The notes: generated by a model not told the origin, from the sequence alone. A stretch of 63,487 bases of DNA from Candidatus Auribacterota bacterium (GCA_022711655.1 JAKLEM010000008.1:1-63487), one strand, 5' to 3'; positions 45,984-55,565 are shown, numbered from the stretch's first letter. Numbers and translations are program-made.

Positions 45984-46946
45984 ATGCGCGTCCTCTCCGG
46001 CATACAACCTTCAGGCAGACTGCACCTCGGGAACTATTTCGGGGCGATCAAGCAGCATATCGAGCTGCAGGCGAAGAACGAGTGTTTCTACTTCATCGCC
46101 GATTACCACGCCCTGACGACGGTGCGCAAGGCCGACGATCTCAGGAAGTTCAGCCAGGAGGTCGCGATCGACTACCTCGCCCTCGGCATAGACCCGCAAA
46201 AGACCGTCTTCTTCAGGCAGTCCGACGTCCCCGAGGTCCCCGAGCTGACCTGGATCCTGACCAACCTGATGCCGCTGGGCCTGCTCGAGCGGTGCCATTC
46301 GTACAAAGACAAGATAGCGCACGGCGTCACGCCGCACCTCGGCGTCTTCGCCTACCCGGTCCTGATGGCGGCCGACATCCTGATCTACAAGCCGGACCTC
46401 GTCCCCGTCGGCAAAGACCAGAAACAGCACATCGAAGTCACGCGCGACCTCGCGATCAAGTTCAATACGGCGTACGGCGAGCTCTTCAAGATACCGGAGC
46501 CGCACATCCTCCCCCAGTACGCCGTGATACCGGGCGTCGACGGGCAGAAGATGAGCAAGAGCTATAAGAACACGATCGATATATTCTGCTCCGAGGCCGA
46601 GCTCAGGAAGCGGGTCATGAGCATCAAGACTGACTCGACGCCGGTCGAGCAGCCGAAAGACCACACGAAATGCAGCCTCTTCGCGCTCTACGAGCTCTTC
46701 GCGACGCCCGACGAGAAAAAGCGGATGGAAGATATTTACCGTAAAGGCGGAACCGGCTACGGGGCAGTCAAAGAGGAGCTGTTCGGAAAGATACGCGATT
46801 ACTTCAAGCCCTATCACGAGAGAAGGAACTCGATACTCGCCGACCCGGCTTACGTCGCGACCACCCTCCGCGAAGGCGCCGGGCGCGCACGCGACGCCGC
46901 CGGCAAGACACTCAGGGAAGTAAAGAAAGCTGTCGGCATTATATAA
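45984..46946 (+). CDS. trpS: Tryptophanyl-tRNA synthetase
   Basis: A 320-residue class Ic synthetase. The HIGH-like motif is in SGIQPSGRLHLGNYFGA, and KMSKS appears as GQKMSKSYKN near residue 192. YHALTT and the tryptophan-pocket GKDQKQHIE block are also present. Length and gene end are normal. A family 1 repeat separates it from the DHS-like gene and a bidirectional terminator follows. Confidence 0.97.
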   Translation: MRVLSGIQPSGRLHLGNYFGAIKQHIELQAKNECFYFIADYHALTTVRKADDLRKFSQEVAIDYLALGIDPQKTVFFRQSDVPEVPELTWILTNLMPLGLLERCHSYKDKIAHGVTPHLGVFAYPVLMAADILIYKPDLVPVGKDQKQHIEVTRDLAIKFNTAYGELFKIPEPHILPQYAVIPGVDGQKMSKSYKNTIDIFCSEAELRKRVMSIKTDSTPVEQPKDHTKCSLFALYELFATPDEKKRMEDIYRKGGTGYGAVKEELFGKIRDYFKPYHERRNSILADPAYVATTLREGAGRARDAAGKTLREVKKAVGII

Positions 46947-46956
46947 AAGGCGACAT

Positions 46957-47005
46957 AAAAAAGGCAGGCAGGGCGCGAGATGAACGGACCCTGCCTGCCT
47001 TTTTC
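46957..47005. terminator. Bidirectional intrinsic terminator between trpS and nfu
   Basis: A perfect stem of about 12 bp with A/T flanks (AAAAAAGGCAGGCAGGG, 15-nt loop, CCCTGCCTGCCTTTTT). With A on one side and T on the other it can stop transcription from both converging genes. Confidence 0.93.
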
Positions 47006-47018
47006 TTCCCTCAAATCA

Positions 47019-47246
47019 CTATACCGACCAGACTTCCTTGATCTCGGGGACTTCACGCTTGATCGCGGCCTCGACGCCCATCTTCAGCGTCATCTGCGCC
47101 ATCGGGCATCCCGAGCAGGCGCCCATAAGACGCACCTTGACGATCTTCGTCTCTTCGTCGACATCGATCAGCTCGATGTTCCCGCCGTCCGCTTCCAGCG
47201 CCGGCCTGACAGTCGCAAGCGCTTTTTCCACCTTTTCCTTCATCAT
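47019..47246 (-). CDS. Nfu-type iron-sulphur scaffold (NifU C-terminal domain)
   Basis: A 75-residue single-domain protein with the motif GACSGCPMAQMTLKMGVE, giving the CxxC pair C44/C47 that holds a labile Fe-S cluster between two monomers. It would hand clusters to target apoproteins. The start ATG overlaps the preceding gene's stop (ATGA), with AAGGAG 7 bases upstream. Its partner genes for cluster assembly are not in the window. Confidence 0.92.
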   Translation of the reverse strand: MMKEKVEKALATVRPALEADGGNIELIDVDEETKIVKVRLMGACSGCPMAQMTLKMGVEAAIKREVPEIKEVWSV

Positions 47247-48547
47247 GGCATCTCTCCTTGTTTAGGATCCCTGTTCGCCTTCCACTTCTCGATCTCCCGG
47301 CGCTCCTTGCGCAGGATATCTTCCCCGTTACGCGCGATGTCGGCCACCGCGCCGTCTACCGTCATCTGGTTATAGATCACCTTCTCGACGTCCAGCTGGA
47401 TCACCTTGTCGACGTACTCGAACCAGTACTCCATGCGCGGGTTCTCCATCGCCGAATCCCGGATCGCATCGACGAAAACCGCTACATGCTTCGGCGGCTC
47501 GTGCATGAAGACGTCCGATCTCGCGACCGATATCATAGCCGGAACGCAGTTCCTCGAGGCGCCCGCGGTCCGCAGCGCCTCCTCGCTTGAGAAAAATTTC
47601 ACCAGCTCCCACGCCTCTTTCGGATGTTTGGTTCCCGCATAGATGCAGTTGCCGCCGACCGCGAGGCGAGAAGAGCGCCGCGCCCCTTTCGGGACCAGCG
47701 TGACGTCCCAGTCGAACGTCTTGATAGACCCGAATTCGACCAGCATGTACGTCCTGCCGAGCAGCATCGCCACCTTGCCCGTGGAAAAAAGCGACACGCC
47801 GTCCATGACCTCGACGTCCCTTATCTGCGCCTGCGACGGGACGATCTCCCGGTCGCTCAGCGTCTTGAGGTACGCGATCGACTCGCGTGCGCCGTCGCCG
47901 CCAAAGAGCGGCCGCGTCAGCCCCTCGTCGAAAAATTCCGCGCCGAACGACTTCATCACCAAGACAGGCCGCGGCTGGAGCGTGCCGTATTGCGTCGTGA
48001 TGATATCCTCCTTCACCGTCAGTCGCTGGGCCGCCGAAAGGAAATCGGCCCACGTCCAGTTCTCGTCAGGGTACGGCACCCCGTACTTGTCGAAAATGTC
48101 CTTGTTGTAGAAAAGGACGTCGGTGCTGAAGTGGACGGGCATCAGGTAGATGCCGCCGTCAAGCCGGCAAGCGTCGACAGTCTCGGGAAAGAACTTCGCG
48201 AGATCGACCGACGGGTCGCCGTCGATCAGCGGTTTCAGGTCGGCGATCCCCTTCTTGCGGACAAACCCGAACAGGCGGTCTGAAACGTAGTAGAAGACGT
48301 CGGGGACATTCCCCGCGGCATACTGCGCGTGCAGCTTCTGAAAGCCGTTGGGCGACGTGATGACCTTGACCCGTATCCCCGGGTTCTGCTGCTCGAACTT
48401 CCGTATCAGCTGGCTGAGCAGCGCGCGCTGCTGCGGCAGCGTCTCGATCGTCTGGTAGGTGATCGTCGCCCTGCTGTCGCCGTCGGTCCGCGAGCAGCCG
48501 GACGCCGCGATCATCAGAATAAGGATACTGTACAGAAAACGTTTCAT
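47243..48547 (-). CDS. Extracellular sugar-binding lipoprotein (ABC family 1)
   Basis: A 434-residue solute-binding protein of the MalE type. The signal peptide ends with the lipobox ASGC (C18 lipidated), so the mature protein is membrane anchored. Conserved blocks include NPGIRVKVI, VPDVFYYVSD, YLMPVHFSTDVLFYNKD and WELVKFFSSEEAL. It would capture a sugar or oligosaccharide for import, but the matching permease and ATPase genes are absent here. Being followed by nfu with overlap and preceded by nagZ, it may bind peptidoglycan-derived sugars; this is inference. Confidence 0.9.
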   Translation of the reverse strand: MKRFLYSILILMIAASGCSRTDGDSRATITYQTIETLPQQRALLSQLIRKFEQQNPGIRVKVITSPNGFQKLHAQYAAGNVPDVFYYVSDRLFGFVRKKGIADLKPLIDGDPSVDLAKFFPETVDACRLDGGIYLMPVHFSTDVLFYNKDIFDKYGVPYPDENWTWADFLSAAQRLTVKEDIITTQYGTLQPRPVLVMKSFGAEFFDEGLTRPLFGGDGARESIAYLKTLSDREIVPSQAQIRDVEVMDGVSLFSTGKVAMLLGRTYMLVEFGSIKTFDWDVTLVPKGARRSSRLAVGGNCIYAGTKHPKEAWELVKFFSSEEALRTAGASRNCVPAMISVARSDVFMHEPPKHVAVFVDAIRDSAMENPRMEYWFEYVDKVIQLDVEKVIYNQMTVDGAVADIARNGEDILRKERREIEKWKANRDPKQGEMP

Positions 48548-48553
48548 CGGAAC

Positions 48554-50113
48554 CTACAATTTGACCGGCATGACGCCTTTCGCCTCGATCTCGCCGAACA
48601 GCACTTCGACGAGCGCCTTCAGCGAACAGTTGCGGTAGCCGTATGTCGCAACCGTCGTCTGCGCATCCGCCAGCTTCGAGAGGTCGTACGGGTTCCTTAC
48701 CGCGACGATCACCGCGTCCGGCCTCGCCGCGATCAGCTTCTTCGCGAAAAGGAGCTGTTTGACCGTGAGATGGGCGTTATACGTCAGCAGGATGACCCGG
48801 TGGAATTCCTTCACGGTCGAAAGGACCTCAAAGTCCTTCTCGCCCGGTTCCGTATCGATACGCGCGAGCGACGTTTTCTCGTGCCTGATGCGCAACAGGT
48901 CGAGGATCATCTCCTCCTCGCCTTCCTTCTCCTCTACCTGGGTGAGGACCTCGTACTTCGGCGCGATCATCAGCAGACGCTGATCGTGCCGGAGGTAGAG
49001 CGGGAGGATCCCCTGTTCGTTGCGCACGATGGTGATCGAGTCGCGCGCGATCCGATCGGCGATCAGGTGATGGTACGGCACGCTTTCCAGCGCCGCCGCA
49101 ATATCCTCGCGCCGCGTCGAGATCTTTTGTTTGAGCCGCGAGATGCGCCCGACGCTCTCGTCGATGCGCTGGGGCGGGATCCTGCCGCTCTCGACTGCCC
49201 GCCGCAGCGCGTCTATTGCCTTTTTCTGCTTCGCGGGCGTGTGGCAGAACATGACGAGGTCGGCGCCGGCGAGCACGGCGCGCTCGACCGTTTCCTCGAC
49301 GGTAAAATATTTCTCGATCGCGCCCATCTCAAGGTCGTCGGTGATCGCAACCCCTTTGAACTTGAGCTCCCCGCGCAGCAAATCGGTCATCACGTTCTTC
49401 GACAGCGTCGCCGGGAGTATCTTGTTCTCCGCGACCTCCGGATACATCACATGCGCCGTCATGATCATCCCGGCGCCCGCCTCGACCGCGGCGCGGAACG
49501 GCACCAGCTCGCGCTTCGCCAGCGCACCGCGCGAGGAAGCGTTCAGCGGCAGGTCGAGGTGCGAATCGACCGATACGTCCCCTTTACCGGGAAAATGTTT
49601 CGCGCAGGCGATCATCCCGTGCTCCTGCAGGCCCTTGATCGTTGCGGCGCCCAGCCTGGCTACCTTATCCGGGTCGCCGCCGAACGACCGGACGCCGGTG
49701 GACGGGTTGTCGGGGTTGTTGCTGATGTCGACGACCGGCGCGAAATTGACGTTGATCCCGAGCAGGTGCAGCTCGGTCGCGGTCACCCGCCCCGCCGCGT
49801 AGGCGCAGTCCTCGTCGCCGACGCTCCCGACCGCCATGTTCCCCGGCAGGACCGTCGTCCCCTCGATCAGCCGGTGGACCACGCCGCCTTCCTGGTCGAT
49901 CGCGATAAAGAGAGGCGTCTCGCTCACCGTCTTCCTGAGGGTTTGCATATCAGAGCAGAGGCGCGCCACCTGCGCCATGTTCTCAATGTTCCTGGCGTAC
50001 AGGATGACGCCGCCGACGTACCGCTTCGCGATCAGCTCGGCGAGCTCTTTGGTCACCGCCGTCCCCTTGAAGCCGACGACGAACATCTCGCCGATCTTAC
50101 GATCAATATCCAT
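48554..50113 (-). CDS. nagZ: Beta-N-acetylhexosaminidase NagZ-like (GH3)
   Basis: A 519-residue glycoside hydrolase family 3 protein. Residues 1-330 are the catalytic barrel, with AIDQEGGVVHRL, the KHFPGKGDVSVDSHLDLP loop that carries the His/Asp dyad used by NagZ, and the nucleophile aspartate in ITDDLEMGAI. A C-terminal GH3_C-like domain (about 350-519) is larger than in E. coli NagZ (341). It removes N-acetylglucosamine from muropeptides during cell-wall recycling. No signal peptide is visible, so it is probably cytoplasmic. It lies 12 bp after the kinase-MurQ gene. Confidence 0.92.
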   Translation of the reverse strand: MDIDRKIGEMFVVGFKGTAVTKELAELIAKRYVGGVILYARNIENMAQVARLCSDMQTLRKTVSETPLFIAIDQEGGVVHRLIEGTTVLPGNMAVGSVGDEDCAYAAGRVTATELHLLGINVNFAPVVDISNNPDNPSTGVRSFGGDPDKVARLGAATIKGLQEHGMIACAKHFPGKGDVSVDSHLDLPLNASSRGALAKRELVPFRAAVEAGAGMIMTAHVMYPEVAENKILPATLSKNVMTDLLRGELKFKGVAITDDLEMGAIEKYFTVEETVERAVLAGADLVMFCHTPAKQKKAIDALRRAVESGRIPPQRIDESVGRISRLKQKISTRREDIAAALESVPYHHLIADRIARDSITIVRNEQGILPLYLRHDQRLLMIAPKYEVLTQVEEKEGEEEMILDLLRIRHEKTSLARIDTEPGEKDFEVLSTVKEFHRVILLTYNAHLTVKQLLFAKKLIAARPDAVIVAVRNPYDLSKLADAQTTVATYGYRNCSLKALVEVLFGEIEAKGVMPVKL

Positions 50114-50125
50114 GTGAAGATCCTC

Positions 50126-51958
50126 TCAGGAAATGATATCCGTGATAAAACCGTTGTGACGCTCGATAAGCCGTTCGGCCGCCGCGCGCGACAGCCCTTT
50201 CTTCTTCATCACGACCGCCGTCTTCGCGTTCCATCCGGCCTTTTTCAGGAACGCCGCAGATTCCTTCTCTCCCGCGCCGGTAAGCGACGCCACGATGCCG
50301 CACGCGCGCTTGACCAGTTTCCTGTTGGTCGGCGTCACGTCGGCCATAAGTGAGCCGCACACGCGGCCCGTCCGTATCATACTCGCCGTCGTCAGCATGT
50401 TCAATACCAGTTTCGTCGCGGTGCCCGCCTTGAGCCGCGTCGACCCGCGGACGAACTCGGGGCCCGTCGGGACGCAGATCAGCGTGTCGCACAGCTTCTC
50501 CAGCGGCGAGAAGAGCGAGCAGGTCACGCCGACCGTCCGCGCTTTCACGCGCCGCGCGTAGGCGAGCGCGCCCCGCACGTACGGCGTCGTTCCGCTCGCG
50601 GTTATCCCGACGACGACATCCTTCGCCGACAGCTTGATCTTTTTCAGGTCTTTCTCTCCGGCCGACGGATCGTCTTCGGCGCCTTCGACCGGATGCCGGA
50701 GCGCCCGCTCGCCGCCGGCGATGATGCCGACGACAAGCCCGTCCCTGACGCCGAACGTCGGCGGACACTCGGAGGCGTCAAGAACGCCGAGCCGCCCGCT
50801 CGTCCCCGCGCCGACGTACACCAGACGCCCTCCTCCGGTGAAGGCGGCGACGATATCGTCGGCGGCCGCGGCGATCTGCTCTTTCTGGAGCCCTACTTTC
50901 CTGGCGACACCGCAGTCCTCAACATTCATCAGCTCGACGAGCTCGCGGGCAGTGCGTTTCTCGAGCGGGACACCCTCATCTTCCGTACAGCCCGCAGCGC
51001 CGGCGGCGGCCGTGCCGTATTTCTTCAGGAGATCGAACTTCGCGTGATAGCGCCGGGCGACGAGCACGGCGCCGTGCATGCCGTCATGCAGCGGAAGGAT
51101 GACGTCAGCCCGGGGGGCCGCCGCGAGGACTGCGTCCCCGACGCGGTCGAAGAAGGTCCGATACGCGCCGAATATGCCGCCGGCGAGTACGATCTTGAAA
51201 ACATCTTCGCGCATGGCGAGCTTCTCAACGACGATCCCGATACCGCGCGCCATCGCCGCCACAGCCTCGTCTATGATGTGCCGGGCGATCCTGTCTCCCC
51301 CATCCGCCGCCTCGAACACCAGTCCCGCAAGCGAAGCTATCCGATCTTTCGTCACCGACAGCGACCAGTCGACGATATCTTCCAGCGATCCGAGGCCGAG
51401 CGCGCCGACGATCCGCTCGCCGAGGACGCAGGGGGCGAACCGCCCGTCACGCGACCGTATCGCCGCCTTGATCGCGGCCAGGCCGATGGCGTATCCGCTC
51501 CCCTCGTCGTCGAGGAGATGGCCCCAGCCGCCCACATTGAAACTCTCGCCGTTCTTGTTCACGCCGTAAATGTTCGACCCCGTCCCCGCGATCGCGACGA
51601 TCCCGAGCGGCTCGCCCGCGCCGCCGGCCAGTCCGGAAACCATGTCGCTGGAAATGACCACGCGGCCGTCGAGCCCGGCCGCCGCGGCCATCTCGGTCAT
51701 CGCCCGAAGGTCCCCCTTGCGGCTGACACCGGCGAGACAGAGCGCGGCGCGCGTCACCGCGTCCCGGGAGACGCCGCTCTTTTTGATCAGTCCGTCGACG
51801 ACGGCGTGGATGCTCATCCTGGCCGTGTCGAGGCCGACAGAGTGATAATTGGAAGGTCCGGCGGCGGCGGATGCGACCGCGCGCATCTTCTGATCGACGA
51901 GGACCCCGGCCGTCTTGGTCCCGCCCCCTTCCACGCCTATGTAATATTCTTTTTTCAT
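50126..51958 (-). CDS. murQ: N-acetylhexosamine kinase fused to MurQ etherase
   Basis: A single 610-residue frame with two complete enzymes. Residues 1-310 are a BadF/BadG/NagK-type kinase, with phosphate loop GVEGGGTKTAG (8-18), AIAGTGSN and GWGHLLDDEGSG. Residues 329-610 are MurQ, N-acetylmuramic acid 6-phosphate etherase: YVGAGTSGRLGVLDASECPP with E397, then EGAED with E428, at the 31-residue spacing of the E. coli pair. It would phosphorylate MurNAc and/or GlcNAc, then remove lactate from MurNAc-6-phosphate. With NagZ this gives peptidoglycan recycling in one operon. GGAG precedes the ATG by 5 bases. Confidence 0.93.
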   Translation of the reverse strand: MKKEYYIGVEGGGTKTAGVLVDQKMRAVASAAAGPSNYHSVGLDTARMSIHAVVDGLIKKSGVSRDAVTRAALCLAGVSRKGDLRAMTEMAAAAGLDGRVVISSDMVSGLAGGAGEPLGIVAIAGTGSNIYGVNKNGESFNVGGWGHLLDDEGSGYAIGLAAIKAAIRSRDGRFAPCVLGERIVGALGLGSLEDIVDWSLSVTKDRIASLAGLVFEAADGGDRIARHIIDEAVAAMARGIGIVVEKLAMREDVFKIVLAGGIFGAYRTFFDRVGDAVLAAAPRADVILPLHDGMHGAVLVARRYHAKFDLLKKYGTAAAGAAGCTEDEGVPLEKRTARELVELMNVEDCGVARKVGLQKEQIAAAADDIVAAFTGGGRLVYVGAGTSGRLGVLDASECPPTFGVRDGLVVGIIAGGERALRHPVEGAEDDPSAGEKDLKKIKLSAKDVVVGITASGTTPYVRGALAYARRVKARTVGVTCSLFSPLEKLCDTLICVPTGPEFVRGSTRLKAGTATKLVLNMLTTASMIRTGRVCGSLMADVTPTNRKLVKRACGIVASLTGAGEKESAAFLKKAGWNAKTAVVMKKKGLSRAAAERLIERHNGFITDIIS

Positions 51959-52070
51959 GCGGACTCCATTTTCATGCGATCAGCCGATGGGGGGCAAGCG
52001 CAGAGACACCGGCAGCGGCGGCGCTGCATCCCTGACGGCGGGCGATGGTGACAATAACCGGCGGGAGAGA

Positions 52071-52343
52071 TCACGAATGCGGGAAGCTGTAGCCGCACTC
52101 CTCGACGACTTGTTCATCTTTCACCCGGGGGTATTTGCGGCAGTTCAGCGGGCGGACCGCATACGCGGCGCAATACGAATTCACCCTGCGCGCCTCGTCC
52201 TCGAACCGCAGAAAGGGGCAGGTGTTCGGCAGGCTGCAGCACGCCCCGCACCGTTTGCAGTCGCCCTGACGGGCGCTGTCGACCGGCATGACGCTGGTCA
52301 CGGTACGCTTGATCTTTTGTCCCCACGTGTTCTTCGCCGCCAT
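52071..52343 (-). CDS. YkgJ-family cysteine-cluster protein
   Basis: A small 90-residue protein with CKRCGACC at about 29-36 and further cysteines (C42, C58, C67, C82), the putative zinc- or iron-binding signature of the YkgJ/UPF0153 family. Its role is unknown. It lies 7 bp after glcF with a GAGGA before the ATG, and may assist the neighbouring iron-sulphur oxidase subunits. Confidence 0.85.
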   Translation of the reverse strand: MAAKNTWGQKIKRTVTSVMPVDSARQGDCKRCGACCSLPNTCPFLRFEDEARRVNSYCAAYAVRPLNCRKYPRVKDEQVVEECGYSFPHS

Positions 52344-52350
52344 ACGATCC

Positions 52351-53616
52351 TCACTTTTCTCGTTTTTGTTTCTCGATCATCCCCCGCCTGAACAGCTCGA
52401 CGGTGTGCACCACGTCGACCGCTATCCCCCGGTCGTGCAGCTGCCCGCGGAGCTGCATCATGCAGCTCGGGCAGCTTGTCGCGACAACCTGCGCTCCCGA
52501 CGAGCGCACCGCCGCGGCCTTGCGCTCGAATATCTTCTTTGAAATGGCATGGTTGATTATACCAAAAGCGCCCGCCATGCCGCAGCACTTATCGGCGCAC
52601 GGCATTTCGACGAACCGCGACGCCTGCGCGATCAGCTCGCGCGGCTCTTTGGTCACGTTCATGCCGAACCGCATATGGCACGGGTCGTGGTAGGTCGCCG
52701 TAACGTCGGTACGCGCGGCCGTAAGCCCGAGGACGTTCCTGATAAAACACGACACGTCCATCGCCTTTTTCGCGAACGCGGCGGCGTCTTCGCCGATCAG
52801 CTCCGGGTAATCCTTCATGAACGTGTGCGTGCAGGTGCTGCAGGCGCAAACGACATAGTCGACGTTGAACTTCCGGACAAGATGGACGTTATGACGCGCG
52901 AGCCGCTTCGCCGTCGCGTGATCGCCTGCGGAGATCGCCGGTATCCCGCAGCACAGCTCGCGCGGCGAGACGATAACGTCGACGCCGCCCCGGTTGAGCA
53001 CGTCGATGACCGACTGCGCGATGTCGGGATACAGGTAATTGATCACGCACCCGGTATACAGCATCACCGTCATGCGGGACTTCTGCGTCCTGTGGTAGCC
53101 GCCGTGCGTCCGCAGCGCCGGCTGAGATGCGAACCGCGGCGTCACCGCCGACCCGCGGTAGAAGAACGGCAGCTCGCGCACCCACCGTGCGCTCCCCTTA
53201 GGGAGAAACCGTTGCGCGATCGCGCCGCACCGCACCGCCGCGTCCATCATCCAGCGGTTCTCCAGCAGCGCTCCCACCAGCAGGTTGGCCGCCTGATACC
53301 GCCAGACCCGCCGGCCGAGCGCACCTCTCACCGCCCTGATCAACCGGTCGAAATTCACCTGCGACGGACACTCGCGCGTACAGCGCAGACAGCGCATACA
53401 GGTCGAAATGCTCCGCAGGAACTCCTTTGTCGGGGCGACCTGGTTCGCCGCGAGGGCCGCGGCGAGGCTGAGACGCCCGCGCGTCCCCATCTTCTCGTCG
53501 CCCGTTTCGAGAAAAACGGGACAGAACGAGCGGCACTTGCCGCATTTCGAACAGCGGTGCGCCTCCTCGGCCCAGACGCGGGTATATTCCTGCACGATAT
53601 CCTTCTTATCTTTCAT
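52351..53616 (-). CDS. glcF: Glycolate oxidase iron-sulphur subunit (GlcF-like)
   Basis: A 421-residue protein. Two [4Fe-4S] motifs lie at the N-terminus (CSKCGKCRSFCP and CMRCLRCTRECP), followed by two CCG-type domains with CCGIPAISAGDH and CCGMAGAFG. It would pass electrons from the flavin subunit to quinone. The substrate, glycolate or D-lactate, is not fixed by sequence. It overlaps the upstream flavoprotein gene by 11 bp. Confidence 0.93.
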   Translation of the reverse strand: MKDKKDIVQEYTRVWAEEAHRCSKCGKCRSFCPVFLETGDEKMGTRGRLSLAAALAANQVAPTKEFLRSISTCMRCLRCTRECPSQVNFDRLIRAVRGALGRRVWRYQAANLLVGALLENRWMMDAAVRCGAIAQRFLPKGSARWVRELPFFYRGSAVTPRFASQPALRTHGGYHRTQKSRMTVMLYTGCVINYLYPDIAQSVIDVLNRGGVDVIVSPRELCCGIPAISAGDHATAKRLARHNVHLVRKFNVDYVVCACSTCTHTFMKDYPELIGEDAAAFAKKAMDVSCFIRNVLGLTAARTDVTATYHDPCHMRFGMNVTKEPRELIAQASRFVEMPCADKCCGMAGAFGIINHAISKKIFERKAAAVRSSGAQVVATSCPSCMMQLRGQLHDRGIAVDVVHTVELFRRGMIEKQKREK

Positions 53617-55057
53617 CGTATTGCGGCACCTTTTCCTTGATCTCTTTCAGCGACGACAATACGCGCTGCTTGGACGGGTCGAATATCTTCCCTGGGTTCA
53701 GGATCCCTTTCGGGTCGAACAGCTCCTTGACCTCGCGCATCAGCTCGATCTCTTCCTCTCCGCACTCCAGGTGCAGGAACTTCGCCTTGGTGTTGCCGAT
53801 GCCGTGCTCGCCTGAGAGCGTCCCCCCGAGCTCAATCGTGGCTTTGAATACCTCTTCGATCGCCTCCTCGCCCCGCTTCAGCTCCTCGGGCTTGTCGAAA
53901 TCGACCAGGACGTTCATGTGGATATTGCCGTCGCCTGCGTGGCCGAAGCTCACGATCGTCACCTGGTGTCGCGCCGCGATATCGGCGACGCGGCTCAGCA
54001 TGTCGGGGATCTTGCTGCGCGGCACGCAGACATCCTCGTTGATCTTGCCGCCCGGGCTGATCTGGTAAAGCGCCGGCGACACCGCCTTGCGCAGCGACCA
54101 GAGGAGCTCGCGCTCCTTTTCGTCTTTCGCGACCTGGGTCTTGTAGGCGCCGTTCTTCGTGCATATATCGACGATCTTTTTCATCTCCACCTCGACCGAC
54201 GCCTCGATCCCGTCGACCTCGATCAGGAGGAATGCCGCCGCCTTCCCCTCCGAGATATTGACGTTCTTGTACCGCTCGACGCACTCGATCGTCTTCCTGT
54301 CCATGAACTCGAACGTCCGAGGCACCACCCGGTTGCGGATGATGTCGGCGATCGCACGCGCCGCGTCCATCGTGTCGGCGAAAAATGCGTTGCACGTCTT
54401 CAGCCGCTCGGGAAGCGGGATAAGCCGCAGGATAATTTTGGTGAAAACGCCCAGCGTCCCCTCCGAGCCGACGAAGAGGCGGACCATGTCGTAGCCGGTG
54501 ACGCTCTTGAGCGTCCTGACGCCGAGATTGATCACGTCGCCGTTGGATAGCACCACCTCGAGGCCGAGGACATAGTCGCGCGTCACGCCGTATTTTAGGC
54601 ATCGGAGGCCGCCGGCACACTCCGCGACGTTGCCTCCGATCGTCGAGAATTCGTTGCTGGCCGGGTCGGGAGGGTAGAAGAGCCCCATCTCCTCGACCTT
54701 TTTCTGGAATTCGCCCACCACCAGCCCCGGCTCAACGGTGGCTGTCAGGTTGTCAGCGTCGATCTCGATGATCCTGTTCATCCGGACCATATCCAACGCG
54801 ATCCCCCCGAAAAGCGGCACAGCCCCGCCGGTAAGTCCGCTCCCCGCCCCCCGCGGATAGACCGGGATATTCCGCTCGCTCGCGAGCTTCATCACCGCAG
54901 AAACGTCTGCCGTGGATCCCGGCCTGACGACCAGGTCAGGCAGAAAGCTTTGCTTGGTCGCGTCGTACGAGTAGCAAATCCGGTCCGCTTTCGAATCAAA
55001 AACGTTCTCCGCGCCCACGATATCCCTAAACTGCTGGATCAATGCGTTATTGAACAT
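53606..55057 (-). CDS. glcD: FAD-linked oxidase (glycolate/D-lactate type)
   Basis: A 483-residue flavoprotein of the GlcD/D-lactate dehydrogenase family. The PCMH FAD domain has PRGAGSGLTGGAVP (about 75-88), STIGGNVAECAGG and the TLGVFTKIILRL region. The C-terminal substrate domain carries the HAGDGNIHMNVLVD and SGEHGIGNTKAKF motifs. It oxidises a 2-hydroxy acid and donates electrons through the iron-sulphur subunit encoded next. GlcE is missing, so it resembles two-subunit systems. A GGGAG precedes the ATG. Confidence 0.93.
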   Translation of the reverse strand: MFNNALIQQFRDIVGAENVFDSKADRICYSYDATKQSFLPDLVVRPGSTADVSAVMKLASERNIPVYPRGAGSGLTGGAVPLFGGIALDMVRMNRIIEIDADNLTATVEPGLVVGEFQKKVEEMGLFYPPDPASNEFSTIGGNVAECAGGLRCLKYGVTRDYVLGLEVVLSNGDVINLGVRTLKSVTGYDMVRLFVGSEGTLGVFTKIILRLIPLPERLKTCNAFFADTMDAARAIADIIRNRVVPRTFEFMDRKTIECVERYKNVNISEGKAAAFLLIEVDGIEASVEVEMKKIVDICTKNGAYKTQVAKDEKERELLWSLRKAVSPALYQISPGGKINEDVCVPRSKIPDMLSRVADIAARHQVTIVSFGHAGDGNIHMNVLVDFDKPEELKRGEEAIEEVFKATIELGGTLSGEHGIGNTKAKFLHLECGEEEIELMREVKELFDPKGILNPGKIFDPSKQRVLSSLKEIKEKVPQYDER

Positions 55058-55081
55058 AACAGCCTGTCTCCCGGTATCTGT

Positions 55082-55498
55082 TTATTCGCCGATGACCTTT
55101 ATCAAAACCTTCTTCTTGCGCATGCCGTCAAACTCGCCGTAAAAGATCTGCTCCCACGGCCCGAAGTCGAGCTTCCCGCCCGTCACGGCGACCACTACCT
55201 CGCGCCCCATCACGGTCCGCTTGAGGTGCGCGTCGCCGTTGTCCTCGCCGCCCAGGTTGTGCTGATAGCCGCGAACGCTGTACGGCGCAAGCTTCTCCAG
55301 CCAGGCCGTAAAGTCCCGGTGCAGCCCGCCCTCGTCATCGTTGATGAAAACGCTCGCGGTGATGTGCATCGCGTTGACGAGACAAAGCCCTTCGCGGACG
55401 CCGCTTTTCACTACTGCGGCCTCGACCTGCGGCGTGATGTTGACGAACTCCTGCCGCTGCGAGGTATTGAACGTAAGATGTTCGGTATGAGACTTCAT
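55082..55498 (-). CDS. YjbQ family protein
   Basis: A 138-residue YjbQ/UPF0047 protein with the conserved [18 protein letters not shown] and [15 protein letters not shown] blocks and a [13 protein letters not shown] ending. Some relatives show thiamine-phosphate synthase-like activity, but the physiological role is unsettled. A TATAGT (55508-55513) lies just upstream with only a weak -35, so a promoter there is doubtful. It stands before the oxidase genes on the same strand. Confidence 0.9.
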   Translation of the reverse strand: MKSHTEHLTFNTSQRQEFVNITPQVEAAVVKSGVREGLCLVNAMHITASVFINDDEGGLHRDFTAWLEKLAPYSVRGYQHNLGGEDNGDAHLKRTVMGREVVVAVTGGKLDFGPWEQIFYGEFDGMRKKKVLIKVIGE

Positions 55499-55565
55499 GG
55501 GACGATTACTATAGCAGATTTAAGCCGAGTAATAAACGAGGGATTACCGCGTTTTCGGAAGCGCG

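Noticed and set aside
50126..51958. Kinase-MurQ fusion as an assembly error or frameshift
   Set aside because: The frame is continuous with a normal linker of about 20 residues, both domains are complete, and no duplicated or compressed sequence is visible at the junction.
55508..55535. Promoter before yjbQ
   Set aside because: TATAGT is good but the hexamer 17 bp upstream (TTTATT) matches only half of the -35 consensus.
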